Assembly (NCBI RefSeq): GCF_905171765.1
Contig: NC_053392.1
Location: 500,880,556 to 500,944,555, forward strand
Length of the DNA stretch: 64,000 nt
Direction of reading: 5' to 3'
Source of the DNA: Bufo bufo
Lineage: Eukaryota; Chordata; Amphibia; Anura; Bufonidae
Shown: in pieces, positions 1 through 11,117 of the stretch
How positions within the stretch are numbered: the first letter of the stretch is position 1
Layout of the letters: every line of letters begins with the position of its first letter
Notes under the pieces: model-generated
The model's input: only the letters and a program-made list of their open reading frames with translations
What the model was told of the DNA's origin: nothing
Database searches by the model: none
Program-made: the position numbers and the translations under genes

Positions 1-735
1 GTCCCCTACTTGGTTGTGAAGGGAAGGGATGGCTCGCCTTGAAAAGTAGTGGCGGCTGGGCACGACGTACTGTGGGACAGCCACCGCCATAAGGCCTTTA
101 AAACTATCCGTCTCCACCAGATGGAATGACAGCATTTCAAAGGCAAGTGATTTAGAAATGCTGGCATTCAGGGCTAGGGATCGCGGGTGGGTAGGGGGGT
201 ACTTCCTCTTCCTCTCCAGCGTTTGGGATATGGAGAGTTGAACTCTTCCGTGGTACATTGTGGAGATGCTTGGTGACCCAGGTGTTGGTGTTGCTGGCAG
301 ATCCTCTGTTTGTGGGGTGCCAGGTGGCACTGTCACTCCAGAGGTGGATGAAGAGGCCGCGACTGCAGAAGAAGAGCAAGCAGGAGGAGCCAGAGACCTT
401 TCTTGGTTTTTGAGGTGTCTACTCCACTGCAGCTCGTGCTTTGCACTTAAATGCCTGGTCATGCACGTTGTGCTCAGGTTGAGAACGTTTATGCCTCGCT
501 TCAGGCTCTGATTGCTCAGTGTGCAAACCACTCGTGTCTTGTCGTCAGCACATTGTCTGAAGAACTGCCACGCCAGGGAACTCCTTGGAGCTGGCTTTGG
601 TGTGCTCGGTCCCTTGCTGCGGTGAGCAGTGGGAGGCGTACTAGAGGACGGCCGCTCCGCTTTTGCACCCTGCTCCCTCTTCTGCTGTGCTGGTGGCTCT
701 GTGCGACCACCGCCTCTTCCTCCGAACTACATCAC
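1..735 (-). pseudogene. hAT transposase N-terminal part with BED finger
   Basis: One minus-strand frame is open from about 735 to base 1 and continues off the edge. Near 440-600 it reads like a BED zinc finger: SSLAWQFF, then D-K-T-R-V-V-C-T-L-S, RG-I-N and M-T-R-H-L-S-A-K-H. The second zinc cysteine of the usual CxxC is Ser here (CTLS), so the finger is probably damaged. A low-complexity linker follows, then the conserved hAT stretch FHLVETDSFKGLMAVAV and PSRHYFSRRAIPSLH at 1-120. The upstream acidic region (641-1385) lies in other minus-strand frames, implying at least one frameshift near 640-730. Type is clear; activity is unlikely. Confidence 0.7.
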
Positions 736-1385
736 TCGCATGACCTTGATTCCATGTGGCGTCGAGGACCTCATCGTCCTCCACATCATCTTCCACCCAG
801 TCTTCACCCCTGCCTTCCTTGTCGGTTTGAACGCTTTCGAAAGCCCCAACAGTTGGCACCTGTATTTCGTCATCATCCGAGACATGCTGCGATGGCCCTC
901 CCATATACTCATCTTGAAAAATAAGTGGTTGGGCATCGGTGCACTCAATCTCTTCCACTTCTGGGGCAGGGCTAGGTGGATGGCCCTGGGAAACCTGCTA
1001 ACAGAGTCATCAAAAAGCAGAAGAGACTGCTGCATGACTTGGGGCTCAGACTGCTTGGCTGATTTGCAAGGGGGTGAGGTGAAAGACTGATGGACATCGG
1101 CTGCAGGTGCCAACTGTGGTCTTTAGCAGGAGACTGGGTGGGAGACAATGTTAAGGAACTGGATCCACTGTCAGCAACCCAATCTACTATCGCCTGTACT
1201 TGTTCAGGCCTCACCATTCGTAGAGCAGCATTAGGCCCGACAAAATACCGCTGCAGATTTTGTCGCTTACTCGCACCTGAGGAAGGGATTTCACTTTTGC
1301 TTGTAGCTGGCACAGATCGACTACGTCCTCTCCCTGCAACAGAAGCCCCACCAGCAGAACCACGACCTGGGCCACGTCCCTTATT
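641..1385 (-). pseudogene. hAT element C, acidic and Ser-rich N-terminal segment
   Basis: Two overlapping minus-strand frames (972-1385 and 641-958) encode a Gly/Arg-rich start (KGRGPGRGSAGGASVAGRGR), a segment with LQRYFVGPNAALRMVRPEQV, and an acidic stretch (EDWVEDDVEDDEVLDATW). The acidic block resembles the segment before the BED region in hAT-A at 34.0-34.3 kb (DDDVADKTWEPG). The change of frame between the two pieces and before the BED region shows indel decay. The function of this N-terminal region is not known to me; in ZBED-type hATs it precedes the DNA-binding finger. Confidence 0.5.
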
Positions 1386-1439
1386 TGAAGCTCTCCTTAT
1401 ATTTTTTGAATTTAGGATCTTGCCCTAAATGGGTGTTTA

Positions 1440-2670
1440 ATTAATAGTAAAAAAGAACGACAGTATGTAAAGGGTGTATCTCACACGGCCTGAACCAGAC
1501 TAGGCCTCAATTAAAGATTTCTTTGCACAAAATGGCTGTATTTCAAATGGCTGTATTTCAAATGCTTAATTCAAACCCCTGTATGTAGGGGTATCTCACA
1601 CGCCCTGAATCTGTGTAGGCCTGAAGTAAATATATCTTTGCACAAAAAGGCTGTATTTCAAATGGCTGTATTTCAAATACCTAATTCAAACCCCTGTATG
1701 TAGAGATGGTATCTCATAGGGCCTGAACCTCTGTAGGCCTGAATTCAATATTGGTGCACCAAATGGCGGTATTTAAAATCTCTGAATGTAACCCAAATGT
1801 ATTAAGGGTGTATCTCACAATGACATCTGCATCAAAGGCTGTCAACTAAATTTTTGGAGCCAAAACGACTGTTTGTTTAACAACTGAATTTGACAGCAGT
1901 ATATAAGCCTGTAATTTCACACGTGCTGATGCTGCAAGGCCTGAAAATAGTGTTTTTTGTCAAATAAGTATGTTTTTCATACCCCAGAAAATGATGGGTG
2001 TATTTCTAGCTTAAATTGCACACTGACTAATAAAGATGTTGTAGATTGCCTAAAAAGTGTTTTTTTTGCTAACAGAATATGAATGCTGTATATATTACAC
2101 TTGAATTTAACACTTGCAGATCTGGCAAATACTGTTTTTTGAGAAAAAATAATTGTTTTTCAAACCCCAGAAAATGATGGGTGTATTTCTACCTTAAATT
2201 GCACACTGACTAATCCAGATGTTGTAGTTTGCCCCCAAAAAATTGTGATTTGCAATGTCCCAAAAGCTCAGATGCAGTGCTGGTGCACTGAGCATGCATA
2301 AAATGGCCGCCGCCGCCGCCACCCACCTAACTAACAGAATTCTAAAAGTTAGTATTTTTGGTCAATGAGCTCAGGGCAGGGTAAAATGATAATGCCCTGC
2401 ACCCACACAACTATTTGTCTGTAGATCGCTGAGTTAGATTCTCTCCTATTCTCTCCCTGAAATCACAAGTCCAGCAGCATCCTCTCACCCTACACTTGTA
2501 ACAGCAGAGTGACGTGCAGCGCTACGTGACCCAAGCTTATATAGAGCCTGGGTCACATGCTGCTCTGGCCAATCACAGCCATGCCATTAGTAGGCATGGC
2601 TGGGATGGCCTCTTGGGGCAAGTAGTATGACGCTTGTTGATTAGCTGCTGTGCAGCCTTTCAAAAAGCGC
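1440..2670. repeat. non-coding 5' region of hAT C with imperfect direct repeats
   Basis: There is no gene here. Three copies of a ~116 bp unit begin at about 1476, 1591 and 1709, each with GTATCTCAYRSGSCCTGAA followed by GGCTGTATTTCAAA blocks. A second pair (about 1935-2065 and 2115-2240) shares CCCAGAAAATGATGGGTGTA. The pattern parallels the ~73 bp tandem block just inside the 5' end of hAT-A, so tandem subterminal repeats look typical of these hATs. Confidence 0.55.
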
Positions 2671-2675
2671 CAAGA

Positions 2676-2798
2676 AAGCGCCGAACACCGAACCCGAACC
2701 CGAACTTTTACGAAAATGTTCGGGTTCGGGTCCGGGGTCCAAAAATCCTAAAGTTCGGTACGAACCCGAACTTTACAGTTTGGGTTCACTCAACCCTA
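2676..2798. repeat. terminal palindromic block and TIR of hAT C
   Basis: CGAACCCGAAC and its complement GTTCGGGTTCG alternate several times, so the terminus can fold on itself, ending in CTCAACCCTA at 2798. Subterminal palindromes of this sort are typical transposase-binding regions of hATs. The partner terminus lies outside the window. Confidence 0.6.
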
Positions 2799-2806
2799 GT
2801 GAGCAG

Positions 2807-3712
2807 TGGATACACTACTTCTATAAATAGTGACAGCCAGGGACGTGACTAAACAAATCTGGACCAAAAGCAAAAAGCTTGCCTATTTTTTAAAATTTCT
2901 GGAGCCTTTTTCCATTTTGCAAAAGGCTTCCATCTTCGATGTAGCATAATATGAGATAAAAAGACAGATGGATAGATGTAGATCCAGATTGCGCAAAAAG
3001 GTTGGTATTAGAGTCCCTACAGGTCATCTAAGTGAGTAGTAGTGGCCCATGCCTCCCTATAATCTTGCCCTGGTGGGGTTTCATAGTTCTCATGATCTAG
3101 TAGGAGAGACAGGACAGAAGTGAATTTTGGAGTCACTTAGTGCCATAATTAATGAGATTTCTGTACACTGGCTCCATAAATAATAATTCCTTGTCCTAAA
3201 CATAACAAATATGAAATATTAGCTTTAATACAAGGCAAACTATACACACATCATATCAACTCTGTCAATGCTCAATAAAAAGGATTAATTAACTAGTGGA
3301 TATGTATTCAGAATCAGTCGTTGTTTCTAATGCTTTTTGTCAACAGATATAAGGCAGATATAATGCAAAGTATAGACCAAGCTAATAGTTACAAACTAGG
3401 TCAATTAAGTTTGCCAATTTTGCCTTCCCTGACTTTCCTCTACAGAAAATTAGGATACATTAATCAAAACCTAAGCACGACTAAATTGCAGGGGACCCAT
3501 TAATCAACCAATGTTTCTTGTACCAGAGCGAGGACACCACTGGATTGAAAACATCACTCTTTGCCAGGACAGTACGATACGCTGAAAAGATGAGGTAAGC
3601 AAAGATAAGAAAATTCATTGTATAGGGTTTCTAGGAGTAGAAAAGCAGATCGTTAATCATAAGAATTAGACTTGACAAACAACAATGTAGTGTCTTTAAA
3701 TTGATCTTGATG
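2807..3712. other. unassigned host-like DNA left of the nested stack
   Basis: I see no recognisable gene, repeat or element end. It is A+T rich with only short chance frames. Together with 39249 onward it would have been contiguous before the hAT-A insertion, so it is one of the few candidates for unique sequence in this window. Confidence 0.4.
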
Positions 3713-4369
3713 GTGGCTTTTAGAGATGAGAGAATCGAAGTTGACGAAGTGGAATTCGATCTGAATTTCAGGAAATATTCGATTCGCACCAAATCCGAAT
3801 TTCCTCACGTTTCATGGTAACGAATCGCATTTTTTCCTAAAATGGCTGCTGCACGTGTGAGCAAGGAACTCTGGGAAGGAGAGTAATGCCATGTATGCAG
3901 AGTAATGCCATGCATGCAGCCAATCAGCAGCCAGACAGCCCTGTGATGTCACAGCCCTATAAATGGCCTCAGCCATCTTGGATTCAGCCATCTTGGATTC
4001 TGCCATTTTCCAGTGTACTTAGTGCAGGGAGAGACGTCAGCAGGTGCTAGGGACAGTGCTAGAAAAAACTTAATTATGCTAAAAAAAACGATTTACAAGT
4101 GCAGGGAAAGATTATTCAAGGATTAGGGAAAGGATAGGGAGGAATAATTCTACAGCATTTATGTTGAACTGGGTTCAGTAGGGCAGGTTACAGCCTGGGT
4201 AATACGAACAATCCTATTACACCTTGCTGCACTGACTGGGGATCCAAATTGCCATTATACAGCTCTGTAATTTCAGCAGACCGTTCTTGTTATTGGGGTG
4301 TTATAGCCATTAACAGGGTTTATTACAAGGAACTATTTATACGTCTTATTTGCCATTGTGTGGTGCAGT

Positions 4370-5490
4370 TATAGGTTCTAAAGCATTTTTTGGCTTGTAT
4401 TAGTGGGAAAAAAAGGACTTAATAGCCATTGTGTGGTGAAGTGCCAAAATTACAGCACTTTCTGTCGTGTATTAGTGGCAAAAGAAAAATATATTTGCCG
4501 TTCAGAGGTGCAGTTATACGTTCTAAAGCCTTTTGTGGCGTTTATTAGTGGCAAAAGAAAAATATATTTGCCGTTCAGCGGTGCAGTTATATATTCTAAA
4601 GCTCTTTTTGTTGTGTATTAGTGGAAAAAAGAAAAATCAATTTGCCGTTCAAAATTACAGCACTTTCTGTCGTGTATTAGTGGCAAAAGAAAAATATATT
4701 TGCCGTTCAGAGGTGCAGTTATACGTTCTAAAGCCTTTTGTGGCGTTTATTACTGGCAAAAGAAAAATATATTTGCCGTTCAGCGGTGCAGTTATATGTT
4801 CTAAAGCCCTTTTTGTTGTGTATTAGTGGAAAAAAGAAAAATCTATTTGCCGTTCAGCAGTGCAGTTATATGTTCTAAAGCCTTTTGTGGCGTGTATTAG
4901 AGGCAAAAGAAAAATATATTTGCCGTTCAGCGGTGCAGTCATATGTTCTAAAGCCCTTTTTGTCGTGTATTAATAGAAAAAAGAAATATATATTTGCCGT
5001 TCACGGGTGCAGTTATATGTTCTAAAGCCCTTTTTGTCGTATATTAGTGGAAAAAAGAAAATTATATTTGCTGTTCAGCGGTGCAGTTATATGTTCTAAA
5101 GCCTTTTGTGGCGTGTATTAGTGGAAAAAAGAAATATATATTTGCCGTTCAGCAGTGCAGTTATATGTTCTAAAGCCTTTTGTGACGTGTATTAGTGGCA
5201 AAAGTAAAATATATTTGCCATTCATCAGTGCAGTTATATGTTCTAAAGCCCTTTTTGTCGTGTGTTAGTGGAAGAAAGAAAAATATATTTGCCGTTCAGC
5301 GGTGCAGTTATATGTTCTAAAGCCCTTTTTGTCATGTATTAGGGGAAAAAAGAAAAATATATTTGTTGTTCAGCAGTGCAGTTATATGTTCTAAAGCCTT
5401 TTGTGGTGTGTATTAGTGGCAAAAGTAAAATATATTTTCCGTTCAGCGGTGCAGTTATATGTTCTTAAGGCCTTTTTTGTGTGTATTAGT
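4370..5490 (+). repeat. ~73 bp tandem repeat array in hAT A 5' region
   Basis: About 14 diverged copies of a unit with TGCAGTTATATGTTCTAAAG, CGTGTATTAGTGG and AAAAATATATTTGCCGTTCA. Several units read open in one frame (KEKYICRS), but the lengths vary by one or two bases between copies and the frame is lost, so this is not protein. A looser form of the same unit (GCAGTTAT, AAAGCGT, CTATTTCAGTACAA) occurs in hAT B at 30290-30560 and 30720-31130, marking the family's 5' region. Confidence 0.8.
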
Positions 5491-6417
5491 GTGAAAAAAA
5501 ATCTGACTTTTTTGGGGTGTTTTAATTTTCTTTTTTATTTATTTATTTGATCTAACTGTATGTCAGATAGAGATCGCAGCAGACTAAGGGCTCTTTCACA
5601 CGAGCGTATGCCATGATAAAGTTGTCACCATAATTTTGTAGTAAAAAGGTCACAGAGAGGCACAGATCATTATCAATTATGTTAATTAGAGATGAGCGAA
5701 TCGAAGCTGACGAAGTAGAATTAGATCCGAATTTCAGGAAAAATTATATTCTCAACTAATGTGAATTTCCTCGTGCTTCATGGTAACGAATCGCAATTTT
5801 CCTAAAATGGCGACTACACGTGTGAGGACTGAGGACATGGGGCAAGGAACTCCGGGAAGGCAGGATCACCCAGATTGACATGCCTGCATGCAGCCAATCA
5901 GTAGCCAGCCAGCTCTGTGATGTCACAGCACTATAAATACGACAGCCATTTTAGATTCTATCATTTTCCAGCGTTCAGGGTGCAGGGACAGACGTGTGAA
6001 GGCGCTAGGGACAGCCAGTAGAAAAACGATTGTGGGAAAAAAAGACAGAAAAAACTATTTATAAGTGCAGGAAAAGGATAGGAATCATTTCACAGCATCT
6101 TAGTGCAGGGAGAGACGTCAGAAGGCACTAGGGACATTGATGGGAAAGTGATTTACAAGTGCAGGGAACGATTATTTGGGGATCCAAATAGTCATTAGAC
6201 AGCTCTTTCATTCCAGCTTTTTGTTATTGGGCTACAAGTGTTATGTTGAAAAGCCTTTAGTGGCTTATATCTTAGTATCTTATTCAATACAACAAGAAAA
6301 GTATACAGTGGATATAAAAAGTCTACACACCCCTGTTAAAATGTCAGGTTTCTGTGATGTAAAAAAATGAGGCAAAGATAAATCATTTCAGAACTTTTTC
6401 CACCTTTAACTCCTTAA

Positions 6418-7047
6418 AGGGACACTGACAGGCCCAATAAGCATATTTAGGTATATATATATGACAGTACAGGTCTTATAAAGTGTATTATAATCATCTA
6501 AGTATCCCCCCTGTCCACCTTATAAATACAGTAAAATGAAGTTTTATAACCTGCTTAAATCGTCTTTATTCTGCCCAAGGGGCGGCATTTCATCTCCACT
6601 TGCGCCCAGCCAGCCGCCCCCAACTGCCGTTTTGAAGCGCCGCCCAGCTCATCAATATTCACTTCGCTGGGCGGCTACTACTGTCCCCGACGCAAGATCC
6701 GGCGCATGCCCAATACAATCCTATGGGCATCGGCCTCCGGCTCATCTTCAGCGCATGCGCCCGGCACCCTTACTGGCCGCGATCACATCGCGCCTGCGCA
6801 CAGTCTGCATCTCAGAGGCCGATGCAGCCTCTGCTTTATGCGCATTCGCCGGGCACAGTTCAGAGCAGCGCTTCAGAGTAGCCGCCCCTTGGGCAGATTG
6901 AAGACGATTCAAGCAGGTTACAAAACTTCATTTTACTGTATTTATAAGGTGGACAGGGGGGATACTTAGATGATTCTAATACACTTTATAAGACCTGTAC
7001 TGTCATATATATACCTAAATATGCTTATTGGGCCTGTCAGTGTCCCT
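6418..7047. mobile_element. T2/Kolobok-like MITE with ~180 bp inverted repeats
   Basis: TTAA at 6414-6417 and 7048-7051 flank AGGGACACTGACAGG and its inverse. The combined end TTAAAGGGA fits the TTAAAGGRR ends of amphibian T2-type MITEs (established knowledge of that family). The arms match for roughly 180 bp up to GCCCAAGGGGCGGC. The 270 bp G+C-rich centre has chance frames only. The target TTAA belongs to the first eight bases of K1. Confidence 0.85.
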
Positions 7048-7051
7048 TTAA

Positions 7052-8320
7052 GGACACAGCCTTATTTCACCTTAAGGACCAGGCCATTTTTTGCAAATCT
7101 GACCAGTGTCACTTTAAGTGGTGATAACTTTAAAACGCTTTGACTTATCCAGGCCATTCTGAGAATGTTTTCTCGTCACATATTGTACTTCTTGACACTG
7201 GTAAGATGTAGTAAAAAAAAAATAAAAAAATGACATTTCCTATATGTCTACTTCATGTTAGGATCATTTTGGGAATGAAATTTTATTTTTGGGGGGCGTT
7301 ACAAGGCTTAGAAGTTTAGAAGTAAATCTTTAAATTTCTCAGACATTTTCAAAAACCCACTTTTTAAGAACCAGTTCAGGTCTGAAGTCACTTTGTGAGG
7401 CTTACATAATAGAAACCACCCAAAAATGACCCCATTCTAGAAAATACACCCCTCAAGGTATTCAAAACTGATTTTACAAACTTTCTTAACCCTTTAGGTA
7501 TTCCACAAGAATTAATGGAAAATAGAGATACAATTTCAAAATTTCACTTTTTTGGCAGATTTTCAATTTTAATATTTTTTTCCAGTTACAAAGCAAGGGT
7601 TAGCAGCCAAACAAAACTCAATATTTATGGCCCTGATTCTGTAGTTTACAGAAACACCCCATATGTGGTCGTAAACTGCTGTACGGGCACACGGCAGGGC
7701 GCAGAATGAAAGGAATGCCATACGATTTTTGGAAGGCAGATTTTGCTGGACTGTTTTTTTTGACACCATGTCCCATTTGAAGCCCCCCTGATGCACCCCT
7801 AGAGTAGAAACTCCATAAAAGTGACCCCATCTAAGAAACTACACCCCTCAAGGTATTCAAAACTGATTTTACAAACGTTGTTAACCCTTTAGGTGTTCCA
7901 CAAGAATTAATGGAAAATAGAGATACAATTTAAAAATTTCACTTTTTTGGCAGATTTTCAATTTTAATATTTTTTTCCAGTTACAAAGCAAGGGTTAACA
8001 GCCAAACAAAACTCAATATTTATGGCCCTGATTCTGTAGTTTACAGAAACACCCCATATGTGGTTGTAAACTGCTGTACGGGCACACGGCAGGGCGCAGA
8101 CGGAAAGGAATGCCATGCGGTTTTTGGAAGGCAGATTTTGCTGGACTGGTTTTTTAACACCATGTCCCATTTGAAGCCCCCCTGATGCACCCCTAGAGTA
8201 GAAACTCCAAAAAAGTGACCCCATTTTAGAAACTACGGGATAGGGTGGAAGTTTTGTTGGTACTAGTTTAGGGTACATATGATTTTTGGTTGCTCTATAT
8301 TACACTTTTTGTGAGGCAAG
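7052..8320. repeat. K1 left interior with a 395 bp direct duplication
   Basis: Two copies of a ~395 bp unit begin near 7427 and 7822, each with CAAGGTATTCAAAACTG, ACAAGAATTAATGGAAAATA and TTGAAGCCCCCCTGATGCAC. The same unit, inverted, is in the TTAA element at 23400-23900. Frames on both strands (such as the 104-codon one at 7964-8278) repeat with the unit and have no recognisable domain. No gene. Confidence 0.7.
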
Positions 8321-8325
8321 GTAAC

Positions 8326-8852
8326 GGTCACGGCCTTTCGTTTGCGCTGTGACACTGTTGCCACACTTGCGGTTGCTCGCGGCAACGTGTTGCTGTGAGA
8401 GCATGCAGTGGCAGTGTCTCGGCCTTCTGGGTGATTGCCGGGACATGGTTGCCACGCATCCTGTTGCCGGTGGTAACATGTGGATTGGTATGCTTGTGTG
8501 TGCACTTCCCCTTTAAGTGGCTTCCTTCCCTTGTCTGGTGTTGGAAGGGTTAACTCCCTTCCTAGTGTTTTGTGAACACTGGGTTTATGTTCGTGGGTGT
8601 GGCTGCTTGGACTATTTAGCCTCTGCTGGATGCCTGAAGCTCTGGGTTCCTCCAGCCTCGGTGTATGCTGGTGGTTCACGGTTCCTGGCTTGTTCCATCT
8701 GTCCAATGAGGGCCACCCTTGTGGTTATAGATGTTCTTATGGTGTCTCACGTTTATTGCAGTTATGGGTGTCCTGTGTGGTTTGCGGTGTGTGCTGTGTC
8801 CTTTTAATGTTGGTGTGGACACCAGCACTTGTGCACGGGTTCCAGTCAGTGT
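8326..8852 (+). repeat. 5' LTR (left 527 bp) of the degenerate LTR element
   Basis: Matches 25458-25986 nearly base for base (GCGCTGTGACACTGTTG, GGGTGATTGCCGGGACATGG, CTAGTGTTTTGTGAACACTGG) until CAGTCAGTGT at 8852, where PLE1 sequence begins. Frames seen here recur in the other LTR and are not genes. Confidence 0.82.
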
Positions 8853-8857
8853 CCAGT

Positions 8858-9106
8858 CAAATACAAGCGGTCACGTGACATAAGAGACAGGAAGCAGAAG
8901 CAGCCTCTAGTGTTTTCTAATCCTCTCCCGTCGCTAGGGGGAGAGAGGCTCACAATGCCCGGTGCCTAGTATGTATATTGCGCTTGCATGTTGGTTGTTA
9001 AGGGGCGGTCATTGTATTTAGTGACGTCAGGTGTCACGTGATCGCTCCTTTTCGTTGTTCTCTGATTTATTTACCGATCCTATATTTGTCTCTCAGTGAT
9101 AATTTT
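8858..9106 (-). repeat. inverted partial pLTR at the 5' end of PLE1
   Basis: This stretch is the reverse complement of pLTR sequence found forward at 9223-9364, 10681-10795 and again at 21200-21475. Landmarks are CAAATACAAGCGGTCACGTG and TTACCGATCCTATATTTG. It meets the forward pLTR at TTATTCGAATGTTC. An inverted pLTR piece at the 5' end is a frequent PLE feature and recurs in PLE2 and PLE3 here. Confidence 0.8.
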
Positions 9107-9364
9107 TATTCGAATGTTCTATTTTTATCTTGATTTTTATCTTGATTTTTATTTCTTGATTGTATTTTCGATTTTATCTATATATATTGTATCCTGGGCT
9201 ACAAATCCACTAGAGCTCTAAATGAACAGAGACAATTATCACTGAGAGACAAATATAGGATCGGTAAATAAATCAGAGAACAACGAAAAGGAGCGATCAC
9301 GTGACACCTGACGTCACTAAATACAATGACCGCCCCTTAACAACCAACATGCAAGCGCAATATA

Positions 9365-10672
9365 CAGGGCCGCTGATAGGCCAGTACAGCTGGCCCAGTT
9401 GTACCGGGCCCGGCTGGCAGGGGGGCCCGGGCTGCCGACTCCCGAGCCATTTTAATTTTTTTGCTGTCAGTGGGCTGGCTCCAGTAACAGCAGGCAGTGT
9501 GGGGGCGGCGCTCACTCACTGACGTCACACGCCTGCTCCTCCCACTAGGCGGCGCAGGCGCGTGACGTCAGTGAGTGAGCGCTGCCGCCCGCACTTGTTA
9601 CTGGAGGCTGGAGGGTGGAGGGAGGAGGCAGGAGCTGAATGTAAGGTAGTATTTTAGTAAAGAGATGAGCGCTGTGCCTGTGCTAAAATTAAAGTTACTG
9701 TCTGCAGCCTGCACGGCTGCACCGATTTATTAATGTATACTACTGTGAGTGGCGGGGGGGGATCTATATGGATGACGTCATGACGGCACTGTTATAGGGA
9801 GGGCGGGGGATCCGTGGATGGCACTGTTATGGGGGGGGGGGTCTGTCATGTGGATGACACTTATGGGGGGGGCCGGGGGGTCTGTGGATGACACTTATGG
9901 GGGGGATCTGTGGATGGCACCATTATGGAGGGGGATCTGTGGATGACACTGTTATGGGGGGGATCTGTGGATGACACTGTTATGGGGGGATCTGTGGATG
10001 ACTGTTATGGGGGGGATCTGTGGATGGCACTGTTATGGAGGGTATCTGTGAATGGCACTGTTATGGAGGGGTATCTGTGGATGACACATAGCATAAGATG
10101 CTATATACGGTATGTGTCATCCACAGATCCCCCTCTATAACAGTGCCATCCACAGATCCCCCCATAACAGTGCCATCCACAGATCCCCCCATAACAGTGC
10201 CATCCACAGATCCCCTCCATAACAGTGCCATCCACAGATCCTCTCCATAACAGTGCCATCCACAGATCCCCTCCATAACAGTGCCATCCACAGATCCCCT
10301 CCATAACAGTGCCATCCACAGATCCCCTCCATAACAGTGCCATCCACAGATCCCCTCCATAACAGTGCCATCCACAGATCCCCTCCATAACAGTGCCATC
10401 CACAGATCCCCTCCATAAAAGTGCCATTCACAGATCCCCTCCATAACAGTGCCATTCACAGATCCCCTCCATAACAGCGCCATTCACAGACGACCCCCCA
10501 GCGCCATAAATATCACTTGTAGACAAATCTGCATGTTGTTTCAAGGCGGCGTCTGGGAAGGGGCCAAGGGCGGGGCCAGGGGTGTGGCTGAAGGAGGGAT
10601 CAGGGGGTGGAGCTGAAGGGGGCCCCGTTATGTATGCTGTATGGGGCCCCATGATTTCTATCAGCGGCCCTG
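9365..10672. mobile_element. nonautonomous hAT with TIR CAGGGCCGCTGATAG
   Basis: Perfect inverted ends CAGGGCCGCTGATAG and CTATCAGCGGCCCTG, and identical 8 bp TSDs GCAATATA (9357-9364, 10673-10680). The uninterrupted target is preserved in the 3' pLTR at 21325-21350. No transposase; the interior is mainly a 28 bp minisatellite (9745-10490) present in both orientations. Long minus-strand frames (10061-10483 and others) are that minisatellite read in three phases. Confidence 0.92.
9745..10490. repeat. 28 bp minisatellite with an internal inversion point
   Basis: Units CCATAACAGTGCCATCCACAGATCCCCT run in this orientation from about 10125 to 10490 (about 13 copies, very regular). From about 9750 to 10090 the same unit runs reversed (GGATCTGTGGATGGCACTGTTATG), more diverged and G-rich. 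The switch is at ~10090-10125, around GATGACACATAGCATAAG and TATGTGTCATCC. The block can therefore fold into a long hairpin. Confidence 0.88.
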
Positions 10673-11071
10673 GCAATATACATACTAGGCACCGGGCATT
10701 GTGAGCCTCTCTCCCCCTAGCGACGGGAGAGGAATAGAAAACACTAGAGGCTGCTTCTGCTTCCTGTCTCTTATGTCACGTGACCGCTTGTATGTGCGAT
10801 CACGTGACAGGGAGTCTTGTCTTAATAACAAACCAGCTATGAATAAAGTGATCTTAATAAATACACCAGCGGTTTTAGCCATAATCCCCTAGGAATATTC
10901 ATACATCCACAATGCTGATTGCTTGTACAGAAACTGAAGCTGCACATGGGATGACACCTGGGGGTGGCCCCTCCCCTTAGGGGGCGTCACCCAGGTGCAT
11001 CTTTTTGGCGGTTTTTTTGATATGCTGTATCTATAAATATGTACCTTTTTGTTTTTTTATTGTATCATTAT

Positions 11072-11117
11072 GAAACCTGATGAAGGGGAGTTTTTAATCC
11101 CCGAAACGCGTTGTTTC
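11072..11117 (+). ncRNA. type I hammerhead ribozyme in the 5' pLTR of PLE1
   Basis: Core elements in order: stem I strand GAAAC (11072-11076), CTGATGA (11077-11083), stem II GGGGA...TCCCC, GAAAC (11103-11107), two-base GC, cleavage triplet GTT (11110-11112), stem I strand GTTTC (11113-11117). The very short stem III with the palindromic ACGCGT loop is the form known for PLE-borne hammerheads, thought to act as dimers. All invariant core positions (CUGANGA, GAAA, UH) are present. Role: self-cleavage of the element RNA at the pLTR; predicted cut after 11112. Confidence 0.82.

Larger units (their letters stand above)
1..2798 (-). mobile_element. hAT element C (ZBED type), 5' part, cut by window edge
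   Basis: The right end at 2791-2798 reads, on the minus strand, TAGGGTTGAG followed by a terminal palindromic block rich in CGAACCCGAA (2676-2790). This matches the TAGAGATGAG-type ends of the two hATs further right. The element runs leftward through a non-coding 5' region with imperfect repeats (1440-2670) into a transposase frame that leaves the window at base 1. The left terminus and the second TSD copy are outside, so insertion cannot be proved from TSDs; the expected TSD here would be the 8 bp at 2799-2806. hAT transposases cut and paste DNA through a DDE/RNase H-like fold. Family assignment is by motif, not by search. Confidence 0.72.

Noticed and set aside
3321..3503. Possible host exon in the unassigned flank
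   Set aside because: 60 codons, A+T-rich, no splice context or domain recognised.
4403..4826. Frames with repeated LLVAKEKYICRS
   Set aside because: 73 bp tandem units of hAT A; frames shift between units.
8517..8878. Cys-rich hydrophobic frames at 8517-8878 and 25705-26110
   Set aside because: Same LTR sequence twice; no start context or family match.
10061..10483. Minus-strand frames of 100-140 codons with WMALLWRGSVDGTV repeats
   Set aside because: Read-through of a 28 bp repeat (three units = 84 bp = 28 codons) in all phases, inside a MITE.
10125..10490. CRISPR-like array of 28 bp repeats
   Set aside because: The units abut directly without spacers, and the surroundings are an animal transposon.
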